A stretch of DNA of 64,000 bases from Ignelater luminosus. Lineage: Eukaryota; Arthropoda; Insecta; Coleoptera; Elateridae. The DNA lies in contig VTPC01090597.1 in assembly GCA_011009095.1 (NCBI GenBank), positions 248,001 through 312,000 of the forward strand. The letters are read 5' to 3'. The notes below the pieces were generated by a model. That model was given only the letters and a program-made list of their open reading frames with translations, was not told the origin of the DNA and ran no database searches. Positions 35,401-47,559 of the stretch are shown one piece after another (within the stretch, counting starts at the first letter, position 1; the number at the start of each line of letters is the position of its first letter). The position numbers and the translations under genes are program-made.

Positions 35401-38400
35401 ATTAAACCTTTTCAAAAGAATGAAATGTCATATTTGATCTTCATGGTCAAAAGTTTACGTTTGCCTCTTAATGTTCTAGTTTTAATTGCTTATTATACTT
35501 TTATGTCTTTGTCAGTTTTAATTTGTTACCTTTCCAAATTGTCGTTATTTTGCAATATAAAATCCTACATTCCTTTCTACCAAGTATTGAATGATACTGA
35601 GGAAAATATTCTGGCCATAATCAAAATTTTGCCCTTTGAGATAGACGACAACTATTTGAACCAACACAGGTGTCTATTTCAAGAGATTGCCTGAGCAGAA
35701 TTTGCTTCAGAAAGCAACCACTCGGTTAGCAGGTTTTGCATTAACTGAGTCATAATTGTTAACTTTACCATTATTAATTGATTTATTAGGAGATCAAACA
35801 GGTTAAGTGTAACTGCTATCAAAAAAGGCTGAAAATGAAAAATTGGAAAGCTCAAGCCAAAATTATGATGTCTGAGGCGCCTTCTATTAAAAATGAAAAA
35901 AACATTTGACAAACCTGCCAAAGAAAGTGAAAATCAAAATTTGGTTTGAAACTGACTCTTACAAGACAGAAATCAATAAGTATTTGGCACATTTTCTTTA
36001 AGAATCTACTGTAAAAGCTAAAGCAGATCTAAAATGAAAGTTTTCGCTTTGAGATTGATGACAAATATTTAGAAACGGATTACATTGCATAGAGATATCT
36101 TTCTTGTGCTGCCTAGCCCTGTTTTTGTCATATGCAAAAGCTTCTTCTTTGTAAAGATGTAAGTGTTGAAAATATATAAGTTATGACAATTCTATGATGT
36201 GACTCTGTGCAATCAAGATCAGTTGCTATTGGATTAACCGCAAATTCGACCCCTAGGCTTCCAGTAGTGACGTTCTTTTTAAATGTTTGTCTATTTACAA
36301 TCTAAGAGGGGTAGAGATTTTTTAATTTAGAAAAAAAAGAAATCCATCTTGTAGATAATCCAAGGCAGTGTAGCGTTTCTACAGCAAATACCAATTATTG
36401 TTGCGTAAGGATGCGTAAGGAACGAATCTGTAATTGGACGATAAGATGTTTATGTGAAAAAATTAAAGAATCTAAACTTTCTAAAATGTTTTTCAACTAT
36501 ACAAAGTGTTCTACGAAGAAGAAGTTTCATAATGCAATCTTTATGATATATGAGAAAACTATGCACAATGACAGGACTATCAAAGTGATCTATAGTCAGG
36601 TTCTGTTTTCTTCTAATGTTATGAAAGGAGTTACATGCAAAGCGTACAACAAAAACTGAAGAAACGCGATAGAGCAAAGAAGAAGAAGAATGAAGATTCT
36701 CAAATGATAATTTTTACTTTAAAAATTTACAAACCACTAGTCTATACTTACTTTCCATGATATCATCACTAAAAACTTGTTTTAACAATTTTTGGCTTTT
36801 AGTGCAATTTTGACAAGTTCATCGAAGCGTCTTTTAGTGTTTGCTAAAAAGCCAACAGTTATTTGGGTAGCGTGCAAATGCACTCTACATGCTTTTTATG
36901 CAAGCCATATTTCTTTCCATTATGTTAACATATGTTAGTTTTTAACTTGAATTTATTCATTCAGAGTATTTGTTTTGCGTTTTTCTCCTTGTTTGCCGAT
37001 CTAATCTTCTCTTATTAATTTCAAATGTTGAATACAAGAAGAAACCAAAAATATAAAATTTAGAATTTCAGTGCTGTTTCTATCAACGAATGCATGTAAA
37101 ATAGACTTAACACCATCTTTCAAACAGGCACGCATTTTAGTATGGAGCTATAGTTGCTGTAAATCAAAAAATCTTCCATTGCTTCTAGAAAATGGGAATT
37201 AGGATTCAAAGTAGTGTTTATTCTTAAATGGAAATCTTCACTTTTTGTGACGAGGATAAATTTTATTCAGAGAGCAAAATCAGGATCGAGTTGATGAGCT
37301 ACTTAGGATAATAATGAAAGCTTTAACCTAGTATGACATTATACCGATGGTTAGAAAGGTTAAACTTTCTTTTTAAATTTTCACATGTATGTAGTGTCAA
37401 CACAACAGCAGTTTGGAAGTTGCTATCTAGACTGAACAACCTATAATAAATTTAACTTTTATTCAATTATGTATAAAACATGAAAACGTTTTAAATATAT
37501 GATGTACACGCGCTTAGGCCTTATTTTTATATGAAAATTTCAAAATATTTTTACGAAGGAATAAGAGAGATTTATTTTCCATTTTTTGTATTAAAAAGCA
37601 ATGTTTAATTTATATTCCGGAAAAGAGGTTTATCTTTTATATAAAACATCTAACGTTTTAAGTAACCCCGTATAATATGTATACAACAGGGATGCTTCTA
37701 ATGTTGAAAGCAGTGAAAAAAGTATAGACTTTTTGTTACGGAAACAAATAGCATCCTGGGCCTTGAAAGTAAGAAAGGAAAGCTGGCCTATAATTTAAAA
37801 CTAAGCTTAGAGGAAGAAATGCCGATAAGAACAAAAAGCAAGTATTAGAGCGGTGCTTTATTTAGAATAGAAAGGCGCCGATGAGTATTTTCTTTTGAAT
37901 CTAAAATTTTGTCTCTTTGTGAGCAAAATTTTGGTTGAATAGAACAAGCGTTCTTGTTAAGTTAATGCTTTGTAAATACTTGAACAAAGGTGCAAAACAT
38001 TACAACAAGCGGTACATAACTTTGTCTTTCAGTAAATTTTGCCCGCAGATATGTGCCCTAAATAATTTAATCCTCACTTTCAAGTTGGCAGTTAAAACTT
38101 TAAATCCGATTATTTTGCATTTAATTTTACATAATACGGCTTAATTAATTAACCTATATGATTAAATTAATGTGCAAAACCGTACATATGAGAGAACTCA
38201 AGCTTTAAACTTGAATAGTACATGAAAAGGGATTAACAAAACAAGTAACTGCGCTGTTCCTGCTTGTTCTATTCGAAACAAATCATTCACACCATCATCG
38301 AAATATATACCTATTCGCAGAAATATATGAAAAATATATACGAATAATGTAGTAGGCTATTCTATTATATTTCATCCAAATTTTTATGGGTTCATTATTC

Positions 38401-39728
38401 AGAGGATAAAAGAATGACAAGAACTAGGCTACTGAATATGGATAGCACTCTCGAATACAGACAGAGAAAGAAATAAACGAAAGAGCAATTTCCAACCACT
38501 TTTATCTTCAAGTGATAACATTATTTGTCTTTAGTTCTCGTTAAATGACAAAATCTGGATACTAAGATTTTGAAATGCATCTTGAATTTTAAATTAATCG
38601 TACACGTTTGAATGTATCTAAATTATAATTTGATTTTGAACTGACAAAATCAATACGTTCAAACTAATCAATGTTCAGGCAGGTTCGCTGCAACTGAAAA
38701 AAAATTATCAGATTCATATAACCGGATTTAATGCATCTGTCTGTTCTGCAATTATTCTGTGGTTAGCTAGAAATTATAAACCATAGATACATAACAACAT
38801 CTTATAGCTTAAAATTAACAAGTCTTAAATAATAAAAATAAAATTGTCATAATTATAACTACAAATTTAATTTGTAGCATTTGTTGTGGTAGTGCTATTT
38901 AAATTCTTGCTCAAAGCAAATGGGAATACTGAACAATACAATTCTTTAGGATGTAGTTTACCATTTACCAAATCAATCTTCTTTTCAAATTATTTTTAGT
39001 TTCAGGCTTGATTTTATCAATTAATTTAGAAACTTATATTATACAGGGTGTCATGTTTAACAATCTGCACTCAGCGATTCAAAAACCATCATAGGTATTA
39101 GGCTGAGATTTAGTATTCAGATATATTTCGACGTTTAAATTACAAAACTGAAATTAAAAATTTTTTAATGTCGTAAATGGAATCGCTGCTTATGCTTCAA
39201 TCGACAGTTCTTGATGTGGAGGGCAATTGAGAAACAAAATATAATTTACCCAGTTTTTTAAATAAAATTTACCGTTGTGTAGTTTACAGCTTAAAAGGTT
39301 TGTAGATAGATTTCTTTGGCAAGAAGTTCTTTAATTATATCTGAACTAATTGCAAACTCTGATAATCTTTTTCCAGTATGTAATCGAAATACGCCAAAAT
39401 TGTCAGCTCTATGTAATCAACAATCTTTTGCAATCGGTTGGAAGGAAGCAAGAACCAGCTCCGGTATAGTATTATATCTAATCGAAAAGGGAACAACTCT
39501 TTCTATCCATATTTACATGGTTTGAACATTTTTTTACTCAGTTGAATTTTCTGCAATTACTTAAACTCAGAGGTAACCTGTTCACATTCTTAAGGCAACA
39601 TATTCTAATTGCTTATCTCACTGTAGCAAGCCTTACTAATGTCGTCATAACAATTTGCTTATTAATTATGTCGTGAGATAAATACTTTATGGACATTCCA
39701 ATCCTGCACTAGCTCAGACGCAGTTGTA
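35401..39728. other. AT-rich stretch without recognisable genes
   Basis: Short open frames at 35425-35694 (hydrophobic, plus), 36411-36659 and 37935-38144 have no similarity that I recognise; the first may be a continuation of MULE debris. At 39043 a TACAGGGTGTCATG word resembles termini of mariner-like or MITE elements, but no inverted partner was found. Confidence 0.35.
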
Positions 39729-40890
39729 CAAGGTGGTCCACGGGAGCGAGAAGTTTTGAACCTTTTAAGAATCTAAAGGTAATTTATTTAAATAAAATAC
39801 AACACAACATCAACTAGCTGGTAATTTGCCATTTTTATTTCTTAAAAATAATCCTAGGTAAAAGCTTCCCTTTCTCTGTATGCACTCTTGAAGCCTTTCG
39901 TGGAAATTCTCCATAACGCATTACACATATCCAAAGGAATATTAGCAATTTCTTTAATTTCTTTAATAATTTTTCTCTTAAGCTCTTGAAAGGTTATTGG
40001 TTTATCAAAGAAAACCTTTTGCTTTAGGTAGTCCTAAAAAAAGTAATCGCAAGCCGTTAAGTCTGGCGACCTTAGAGGCCACTCGATATCTCCTCGTCTA
40101 GAAATAACATGTTTCGGAAAGGAAGGAACTTAATGGCGTTCTCGTGGTATGTGAGGTAGCACCATCTTGCTGGAACCATGTTTGATTGTTCTGTAGAACT
40201 CTGTTTAGGTGTTGACTCAGAAACTGATTAATGATATCGATATAACGCACAGAATTCTCATTTTCATCTTCAAAAAAGAAGGGATCAATAATTCCCATTG
40301 AAGATATCGCCCACCATACTGTCACCTTCGGGCTGTATAATGGTTGTTCGTCGTTTTTGCGGTAATTCTGTTTATTGGTATAGCCGGATAAATGGAAGTG
40401 CGCCTCGTCAGACATCCACAAATTGTGTATATCGATCTCATTCCCAAGCAGAGTCTCAGCAAAATGTAGACGATTTGGGATATCTGTTGGGTTTAGTGCT
40501 TGGACTATTTGAATTTTGTAGGGATGAAGATTCAGATCTTTGTGGAAAATTTGAAGTAAAGAAGTCTTACAAATTCTTAACCTGAGCTCGTTTCCTGGTT
40601 GAACGTTTTGGACTGTGCTCAGGTGGTCGTACACTTTTCTTTGGTCCCTTATGTTTGACATTGTTAGCTGAACCTGTTTGTTAGGTACCCATTCCTTTAT
40701 GGCAACCACACAATTATTATTTTTGTAGTACGACTTAACCACAAAAGCACGGTTCTCACCGGATCACTGTTCCATGATTACTAAATGGCATACAGTGACA
40801 AATAATTATGATAAAATAATGCAGCGCCAACTATACATAGTAACGAAATAAAAACATTATCAAAACTTCCCGCTTCCAGGGGCCACCTTG
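39729..40890 (-). mobile_element. Mariner-like element with both terminal inverted repeats, inactive
   Basis: Bounded by TA on both sides (39727-39728 and 40891-40892). The left end starts CAAGGTGGTCCACGGGAGCG. The right end, read on the minus strand, starts CAAGGTGGCCCCTGGAAGCG. Over 31 bases, 26 agree, ending in GAAGTTTTGA. The 1162-bp unit contains a single transposase pseudogene on the minus strand, and the TIR divergence indicates an old insertion. Confidence 0.85.
39854..40775 (-). pseudogene. Broken mariner-like transposase of the element at 39.7-40.9 kb
   Basis: ATG 40775 opens M-E-Q, but the fourth codon is TGA where a Trp would fit, so translation is blocked. The following frame shows an N-terminal helix-turn-helix (V-K-S-Y-Y-K-N-N). 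Then come I-F-H-K-D-L-N-L-H-P-Y-K, the first catalytic box S-D-E-A-H-F-H-L-S-G, and the second F-Q-Q-D-G-A-T-S-H-T. After a frameshift near 40115 the third box R-S-P-D-L-T-A-C-D-Y-F-F is seen, with a TAG in place of the next Trp. The spacing of the last two Asp is about 38-41, suggesting the DD41D (rosa-like) group rather than classical DD34D mariner. The N-terminal part is shortened by an internal deletion. Confidence 0.85.
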
Positions 40891-41281
40891 TACTTTGAAA
40901 GCTTAGATTAGTCAATCGAAAAGGCAAAACTTCAATGTTTTTACCTTCAGGTTTCTCTTGCATTTATTTAAACTATTTTCTTTGTTGTCACATGTTTTTG
41001 TTTTCTTATCACTTGGATAATCAATTGTTAGATATAAAGTGCTACAAGGAAATTCCTCAATTTGATGGTAAGATTAGCAAACTAACAATAAATTTCAAAA
41101 TTGTCTATTTAACAAAATATTTTAGGAAACGAATTCAAAACATAAAAATGTTATTTAAGGACAGAAATTCTTTACTTATCATTTTAACACAGTTGTTTAG
41201 GGTACTTGTCGAATTCTCCTAACTTAATACTTTAATCCTTAGTTTTAGATAGCGTTTCCCCCAAAACATTCAATCAGTCAT

Positions 41282-41546
41282 AATTGAAGGGGTGGATGGA
41301 TAAAGGTGCTATGTGACATTTTTGAATTGTCATGTTAGCCTTTTTATTCACACTATTTACGCAAGAATTGTGTTACATAGCACCTTTATGTACTTCATAT
41401 CTTATATGGGAATTAGGTAACATTCGACTGACTAGAAAAGGTATACCATAGGTTACTAAAGCACATCATATTATCTTTATTCACACTGAAATCTCAAAAA
41501 ACAGAAAAATGTCACATAGCACCTTTATCCATCCGCCCCTTCAATT
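41282..41546. mobile_element. 265-bp MITE with 40-bp terminal inverted repeats
   Basis: The left arm starts AATTGAAGGGGTGGATGGAT and continues AAAGGTGCTATGTGACATTT. The right arm read on the minus strand is the same with one mismatch (C for T in GGGGCGG). No coding capacity lies between the arms. A third partial copy of ACATAGCACCTTTAT occurs inside at about 41378. AATT at each end may be a target duplication or part of the repeat. It is a non-autonomous DNA element whose superfamily cannot be assigned from its ends alone. Confidence 0.8.
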
Positions 41547-41639
41547 GCGGAAGTTTAGAGCATTATTTTCTTTTGTTACTTGTTTTATTTCCAATTCCTT
41601 CAAAGCTTTAAAGGCCTGCGTCTTTTAGTCGTGCTTTTA

Positions 41640-42185
41640 TGCGACTTAGCCCGAAATTCAGGCGCGGGTTGGCAGGGGCCTTAGTTTAAAGATTTTTAGG
41701 ACTTTTTGGATCTGGTCTGGACCTGTCGAGCTTATCAGGTCAACTGTGCTTTTCGGGTCGTTATTTTGTAGTATCAGAAGTGGACAATTTCTGTACTGCA
41801 CTAAACCAAGATCTTTTCCTTATTAACTCGGACGGACTATTTTCATACTGACAAACACCAGATCACCAGATGATTGTTGAACTGACTTGGACCGGCGTTA
41901 CTTTGATACTAGGAAGTATTGTTTTTATACTGAACCGAAGAGGAGAATTTTTGTACTGGTAGGGTCTTTGCTTAGCTCGGTTCAGACCTCGGATTTAGGT
42001 CAGGCCAGACCTCAGTTAGACGATCTATGGAGTTTTTGGGCCTACGTCGGGTTAATCGAGCCATTCGTTTTTGTTGGGGTTTTCGAGCCCTTCGGACTTG
42101 TTGGTAGCTGTTCGGGCCTTTCGGGTTGTTTGGGCTATTTGAGCTGATCAAGAAAATACCAGGTTTCTTCGGACTGTGTCAAGTT
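41640..42185. repeat. GC-richer degenerate repetitive stretch
   Basis: Words such as TCGGGCC, TTCGGGT, TTTTTGGGCC and GTACTG recur irregularly, and two blocks around TACTGAACC (about 41765-41830 and 41900-41960) look like diverged copies. The 86-codon open frame at 41887-42147 has internally repetitive Gly/Phe/Val sequence and is probably a by-product. Origin unknown; a degraded minisatellite or retroelement leader would fit. Confidence 0.35.
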
Positions 42186-42499
42186 TATTCCCAATTTCGT
42201 CCCGTGCAGGGCTCTAGGGTGCTTTATCTAATCAAAAGATGTAATGTTCTTAAGGATAATATTTATCTATGAATGACTTTAGTTTTTTGTGTAATGCGGT
42301 GACGAGGGTCACCATACATCATACAAAAATATTATCCACAACGCCGTTACATCTTCTTGCCAGATAGCACATCTTGTCATTATGGTGCCGAAACTTTTAA
42401 AAAGTAAGAAAGTTAGTCACCTTACCTACCACAACAACAGCTTTTTTTATTCTGTATTCGTAAAATTACTAGTTGTCTAGGTAAAGTTTTGCATAAATA

Positions 42500-42524
42500 C
42501 ACTACTCACAAAAGTTATCGCACC
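42500..42524 (+). repeat. Possible Tc1-like terminal repeat (one end)
   Basis: CACTACTCACAAAAGTTATC followed by GCACC begins after a TA dinucleotide (42498-42499) just outside the Tc1-like pseudogene. It has the look of a Tc1-family terminus. The inverted partner beyond 43200 could not be located, so the right end may be lost. Confidence 0.45.
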
Positions 42525-42594
42525 AGTTAGCTTTTTTATTGGAAAAATTAGCAATCAATAAATGCAAACTAGTCAGTTATTGACAAAATGCATT

Positions 42595-43190
42595 TTACTT
42601 TACTGAACTAACAAATTCAAATATGCTTGGCATAGACTCAATAAAATGTCTAATCTACATAATGTAATTCTGATCAAGATTAGTTTATTCTTCAGTGATG
42701 GTTTCGCCAAATCGATTTAAATCATTGATTGAACTTTGGCGTTCTTGTAATGCCCATTGTGTATGGTCCCAAATATGTTTTATTGCATTCATATTTGGGC
42801 TTCTAGCAAGCTAATTCCAACCTCATTGGGCTATTCTTGAGCTGTTTGTGTTACATTCAGGTGGCATCATTAATAAGAAATAAAAAAATTCTGCATAAAC
42901 ACTAACTCTGAAGAAATACCCTCCTAAACCATACATGAGCCACCTCAACAGTTAATTTGGCATGTTGTCTAGCAAACTGTAATCTTGGTGCACAATGTTC
43001 TCTGGTGAGTATCGGTGCTTTGGCTAGAATTTTAAACGGTTTTTTACTTTCTGTAACAAAACTTTCGCGTTTTGAACATCATTCAGTTGGTTTTGGAACA
43101 TTTCTACCTTGGAATGTCTTGTATGTAACGCATTTAATGGAATGAGATGATCATCCAAAACTAAAGTTGCTCTCTTTCAATCTTCTTCTT
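42595..43190 (-). pseudogene. Dead Tc1-like (DD34E type) transposase
   Basis: The minus strand contains A-P-I-L-T-R-E-H, then R-L-Q-F-A-R-Q-H-A-K-L-T-V, the typical linker between the helix-turn-helix and the catalytic core of Tc1 transposases. Further on come S-P-N-M-N-A-I-K-H-I-W-D, the counterpart of S-P-D-L-N-P-I-E-x-x-W-D, and the C-terminal L-Q-E-R-Q...L-G-like and I-E-S-M-P stretch with a stop at 42595. The catalytic Glu is replaced by Lys and the Asp of S-P-D by Asn. A large part of the core, including the first two catalytic Asp residues, is missing, and there are stops and frameshifts. It is long dead. Confidence 0.75.
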
Positions 43191-46020
43191 GTCGATTGCG
43201 AAATACGCAATGTAAATTAAGCTTTTTAATTGATATTTTCTGTATGCAATAACAATCTAATTTACCATTATAACTTATAAAATAACAAAGATCATGTTGT
43301 ATTTACCTAGCAATCTAAGTAAAAAGAGTTGTCAGTCCCTTCGTCAGAATAGCTTATGAATATGCTGCTCTTGAGTCTAGACACTGCAACATATCATTGA
43401 GGTTTTTGATTTCTTTGTAATTTTCTCCCGAGCAATCCAATTTAAAGTTGACATGTTAGAATAAAAACCCACCAGGTCGTCATTCTTTCACTAGCACTAA
43501 TTGTGAAAACTTCATAACTCCGAAGTTCACACAGATGTGCATCTTTTAAATATATATCGGAATTTTGGTAATTTTAGAGATAAGTACATAATTATGTTAA
43601 AGCCATGACAATAAATAAATATCTAAACATGTTTATTCAAACTAAAGTTTAGTATCCTTTAATTGTTTAAGGTTTATATCAACAGATTTACATTTGTGCG
43701 TAGCAGTGTTAAATTGTTAATTTTATATTAAAACCTTTCGATTAATTAGTATTGAACGTAGCAATTTAACGCTGTGTTTAATTTGTTTTAGTTCAACAAA
43801 ATGGGTAATTTCAATTTATCCAAGTCTAATTATTATTTTAAAATAAATACTGATTTTAAATATTATACTTTAAATTACATACCTTATTGATAACAGTAAA
43901 ACGGATATAATAAAACTAAATTATTCAGTTTGAAACTACATACACCGGGCGTTTCACTTTTACATCTGATTATAATTAGTAGAAACCCAATTGTTTGCAA
44001 AACTAATAAATTCTTTCTGTATTGTATTGAAGTTTGGTTTCTTGTGTATGTATCATTTCCAAAGATGATAAACATATTTGAAAAGTTTTAAAATGCATGT
44101 TTTATAAAATCTATAAAAAGAAATTTTATGCTGGGTTTACCATATTAAAATTTCCAGAAAGATTATACTCTTAATAAAAGAAGACCACAACTCTACTTAA
44201 ATAAATGACTCATGACTCCCGAAAGTTAGAACATGAAATTCAAATTTATGTAAGACTAACGAGAGAAATGCGTCTCTTATCATTTTAGTACCGAACTTTT
44301 TCTTTCATTTATTATAGGAATTTTAAATGTAATTTCGAATTATTATTTACATACTCATAAATTTCTAATTTTTCAATTTTATGTAAATGTTAATCTAAAA
44401 TTAATAAGCGTACGCAAAATAACATATGTATGGTTTTCCTCTGTCAAATAAATTAAGATCGAATTAGTAACGTTGAAATTGGTACTGGAAAAGTAGGTTC
44501 GACTTAATTCTACCTCTTTTCAGATGTGTTAGTGTAGTGTGATAACTCAATCCTCCCCTGTTCTGGTACAAAAGTATAAAATCTATTGCAGCTTATCCAC
44601 AATGAACTAGGAAACGATTCGTCCTTAGAACTGCCAAATCTGGTATTGATTCTATAGACCATTATTGTGCTTTCAGAACTCGTGGCCCTTCGGTTCCCTA
44701 TTACATATTTATTGTATGGAAAAGTTAGAAATAGTTCACTCCTGGTTGAATTCTAGCAAACACAACTGGAACATTTAAAAATAATATTGATAGGAATAAC
44801 GTCAGAATTTATTTAAATGAATGACAAATTTTGTTTTGTTTTAATATAAAATACAACTGTCAACCTTATTCTGATAAATTTGCATTGCAAATTATTATTT
44901 TTTTCTGCTTAAATAGTAAACCAATTAGCAATCACTTTTAATATAAAGTATATCTATATATACATATAGATAAATTAGTATAAGGAAGCGACACTATTGA
45001 TTTTCCGGTTTAAGTTTGGACTATCTGGACCTTATAGTTAAGGACAGTAATAAATAAAGAATTATATCAATCGTTTTTTATAATTAGATATTCTATGGAG
45101 TTTTAAAATAAATCACGATATACTAATTGTTGTCTCTTCAAGACTTGGACAAAATTAAAGATCTCAACACTGTCCCAAAAACTGTTCTGAGATATACGTA
45201 AATAAGTAGTGTTAAAGGAAACCATAAAGATTGTAGTTAAAGTTTCATTTTGGCCCTATAACATATTTTAACTAGTCCCTGTTCTTTTTTTTTCCAAACT
45301 GATGCAGATGCTGATTGAATTTTCAGTGGTCACTAAAGATTGGCACCAAACAGATAATGATGATGGTGATGATTGTGTTACTAATTTAAAATAGCGCCTT
45401 ATGGCTTGGCAATGACAAGGAAAATTTAAAATTTCAATTTAATCTGGGACATTGGTAACCATTTGTTTGAGTTGCCCTATAGAAGATTTTTTAGTAGTTG
45501 GTGGTTTGGTTACAATGCCTGCTGTCCAGTTCATTAATTTGATGTAGACATTTTCTTCAAAATAAAAGTGAGTCGTCTGGATTCTAATAAGATATTCGTA
45601 TGATATGCAAACATTTGTTAACTTAAATGATTCTAGCTATATTCTAATAGCAGACCATGTTAAAATATAAACTTTTAGAATGCATTCTGCCAAAACTTCT
45701 AAATTCTGGGGAGGATCTAAAGTTTCTACATCAAATCGCAACACTCTGATACAGTACCTTCTGACATAGTTTGAGCTAATAGAAGTACCTTTAGTCGGAG
45801 TTTAAGATTTTTAAGTTTAATTCTTAAAGTACTGTATTGATTTTTTGGAATTTAATGATAGTTGAACCACTGCAATAGTCTTCTAGCTCCTTTTTGTGTA
45901 CTGATCGTTAGATTTCTCTAATAGTTACTAAGTCAGCCAAACCAATAATCATTTTCTTCATCAAGGATTCTTGTTTTCTCCAAACCTTTGCATTCGCACA
46001 TTTTGTTTAAAACCTCTTTG
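43191..46020. other. AT-rich stretch without recognisable genes
   Basis: No transposon protein or host exon is recognised. Minor features are a near-palindrome around 44950 (TATCTATATATACATATAGA) and a short GAT-rich run near 45360. Confidence 0.4.
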
Positions 46021-46024
46021 TTTC

Positions 46025-46628
46025 TAGAATCTAAAAATTTCAATATTTTAAGATTTCAAGTATTTTAAATAATCAGATTCTAAATTTTAAATACATTCAG
46101 TTTTCAAGACTTAGGAGTGTTTCAAATTTCAAGATTGAGATGCCAAAATCAAAAGATTCTACTATTTTCTAAGGATTCCAACTGTTGAGATTTCAAGATG
46201 TAAATACTTCCAAATTTTAAGATTTCAAGATTTAAACTGTAACACATTTCATGTTTATATAATATCGAGATTCCAAAATCTAAAGATTCCAATATTTTAG
46301 GCTTCCAAAGATTCCAACTGTGAAGATTGCAGAATCTAACTATTTCCAGATTTTAAGGTTTCAAGGTCTAAAATGTTTCAGGTTTCAAGATTTTACAACG
46401 TCAAATTCCGAAATAGAAAGATTTTAAAATTTTAGGTTTCCAAGGATTTTAACTGTAAAGATTCCAAAACCTAAATACTTCCAAATTCTAGGATTTTAGG
46501 ATTTAAAGTGTATCAGATTTCAAGATCCCAGAATCTAAAAATTCCAATATTTTAAGTTTTTCAGGATTTTAACTGTTCGGATTCCAAGATCTAAATACTT
46601 CCAAATTTTAAAATCTCAAGATTTAAAC
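46025..46628. repeat. Degenerate tandem array, left part
   Basis: About five diverged units containing in order AGATTCCAATATTTTAAG, AGGATTCCAACTGTTGAGAT, CTAAATACTTCCAAATTTTA and AGATTTCAAGATTTAAAC. The marker AACTGT recurs at 46180, 46316, 46451 and 46571, giving spacings of 136, 135 and 120 bp. Shorter words (GATTCCAA, GATTTCAAG) repeat within each unit. It is interrupted at 46629 by the D37E element and resumes at 50974. Confidence 0.85.
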
Positions 46629-46744
46629 TAAGGGCTGTATAAGAAAAAAAGTGCACACTAATAATTATAAACAGAAAGAACTAACATTTATTAAACTCTA
46701 TTAATAGTAATACTTCACATTCTAGAAACTACAAAATAATAACA

Positions 46745-47107
46745 GTAACTGTAAAGTATTTGTTTTGGTAGAATTTGGGAACTTTGGATCTTATGCCCTT
46801 CATGAAGTTTTGTACAACAAATTTAGGTACTGTTTTGTCAACAGAATTTTTAAACTCTTCTTGATAATTGACCAGTAACGTTCTATGTGCCGAAGCTCTG
46901 GGCAATATGGAGGATTTATATGTTTTTTGACAAAATTAACCTGGTACCTTCTAAGCAGATCGAGAATGGCTTTGGCATAGTGGCAATAGACGTCTTTGGG
47001 TGCATTCCTTTTGATAAGTGTCACCATTTATAGTTTCTTTCGCAAAGAAAGTGAAACTTCTCAATCCATAGAAACATAATAACATTTTATGTCCAAATTC
47101 TTCAACT
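46745..47107 (-). pseudogene. C-terminal part of the D37E-type transposase
   Basis: The minus strand reads A-K-E-T-I-N-G-D-T-Y-Q-K-E-C and then, after a shift, C-H-Y-A-K-A-I-L-D...V-N-F-V-K-K. Then come N-P-P-Y-C-P-E-L-R-H-I-E-R-Y-W, the family's N-P-P-N-x-P-E-L-R-P-I-E-x-Y-W box with the catalytic Glu retained. A short deletion just before C-H-Y-A-K removes the W-P-D-L-A-S motif carrying the second Asp. The tail continues V-V-Q-N-F-M-K-G-I after another shift. It belongs with the N-terminal fragment at 50.3-50.8 kb. Confidence 0.8.
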
Positions 47108-47176
47108 TGTACAAAACCTCGCACTACTGCAGTTTAAAACTGAGGTTCAGGTTGTGACGCACTTTTCGGTCGGTCG

Positions 47177-47190
47177 GTGCTCGGGCGCCA
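47177..47190 (-). other. Primer-binding-site-like sequence
   Basis: TGGCGCCCGAGCAC on the minus strand starts with the TGGCGCC complement of a Lys-type tRNA 3' end and sits four bases from the proposed LTR end. It is the main argument for the orientation of the LTR. Confidence 0.5.
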
Positions 47191-47559
47191 GATTTGTTGA
47201 GAAGATTTACTCCCCCACCTCGCCCTTGAGGCGGTCGGGCGGGGGCTCACCGGGCAGCTACGATGGAGACCGGTGACTCCAGAGGTCGACGGCTGAAATA
47301 GAAGGTCTGCAGAACTAATAAATGAAAGGCACAATAAACCCAAACAACATTTATTAAGCAGGCATTTAAATAACATCAATATACAAGCAGGTATTAAATA
47401 CACAAGCGGGCAACTACGTGCTACAGGCCTACCAATCCTACCCAAGCACTGCAGCAAGCGGGGAGAGGTGCAAGTCAGTGGGGTCGGCAGGAAGCGGAAC
47501 TGGTACCCTCTAAGGTCTTGGGAGGAAGAAAGGAAGGCGGCTACAGGCCACTCAGTGGC

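Noticed and set aside
40298..40585. Plus-strand 95-codon frame
   Set aside because: Antisense shadow of the mariner-like transposase pseudogene.
46025..46628. CRISPR-like regular repeat
   Set aside because: Units are diverged, lack unique spacers and belong to a eukaryotic tandem array.
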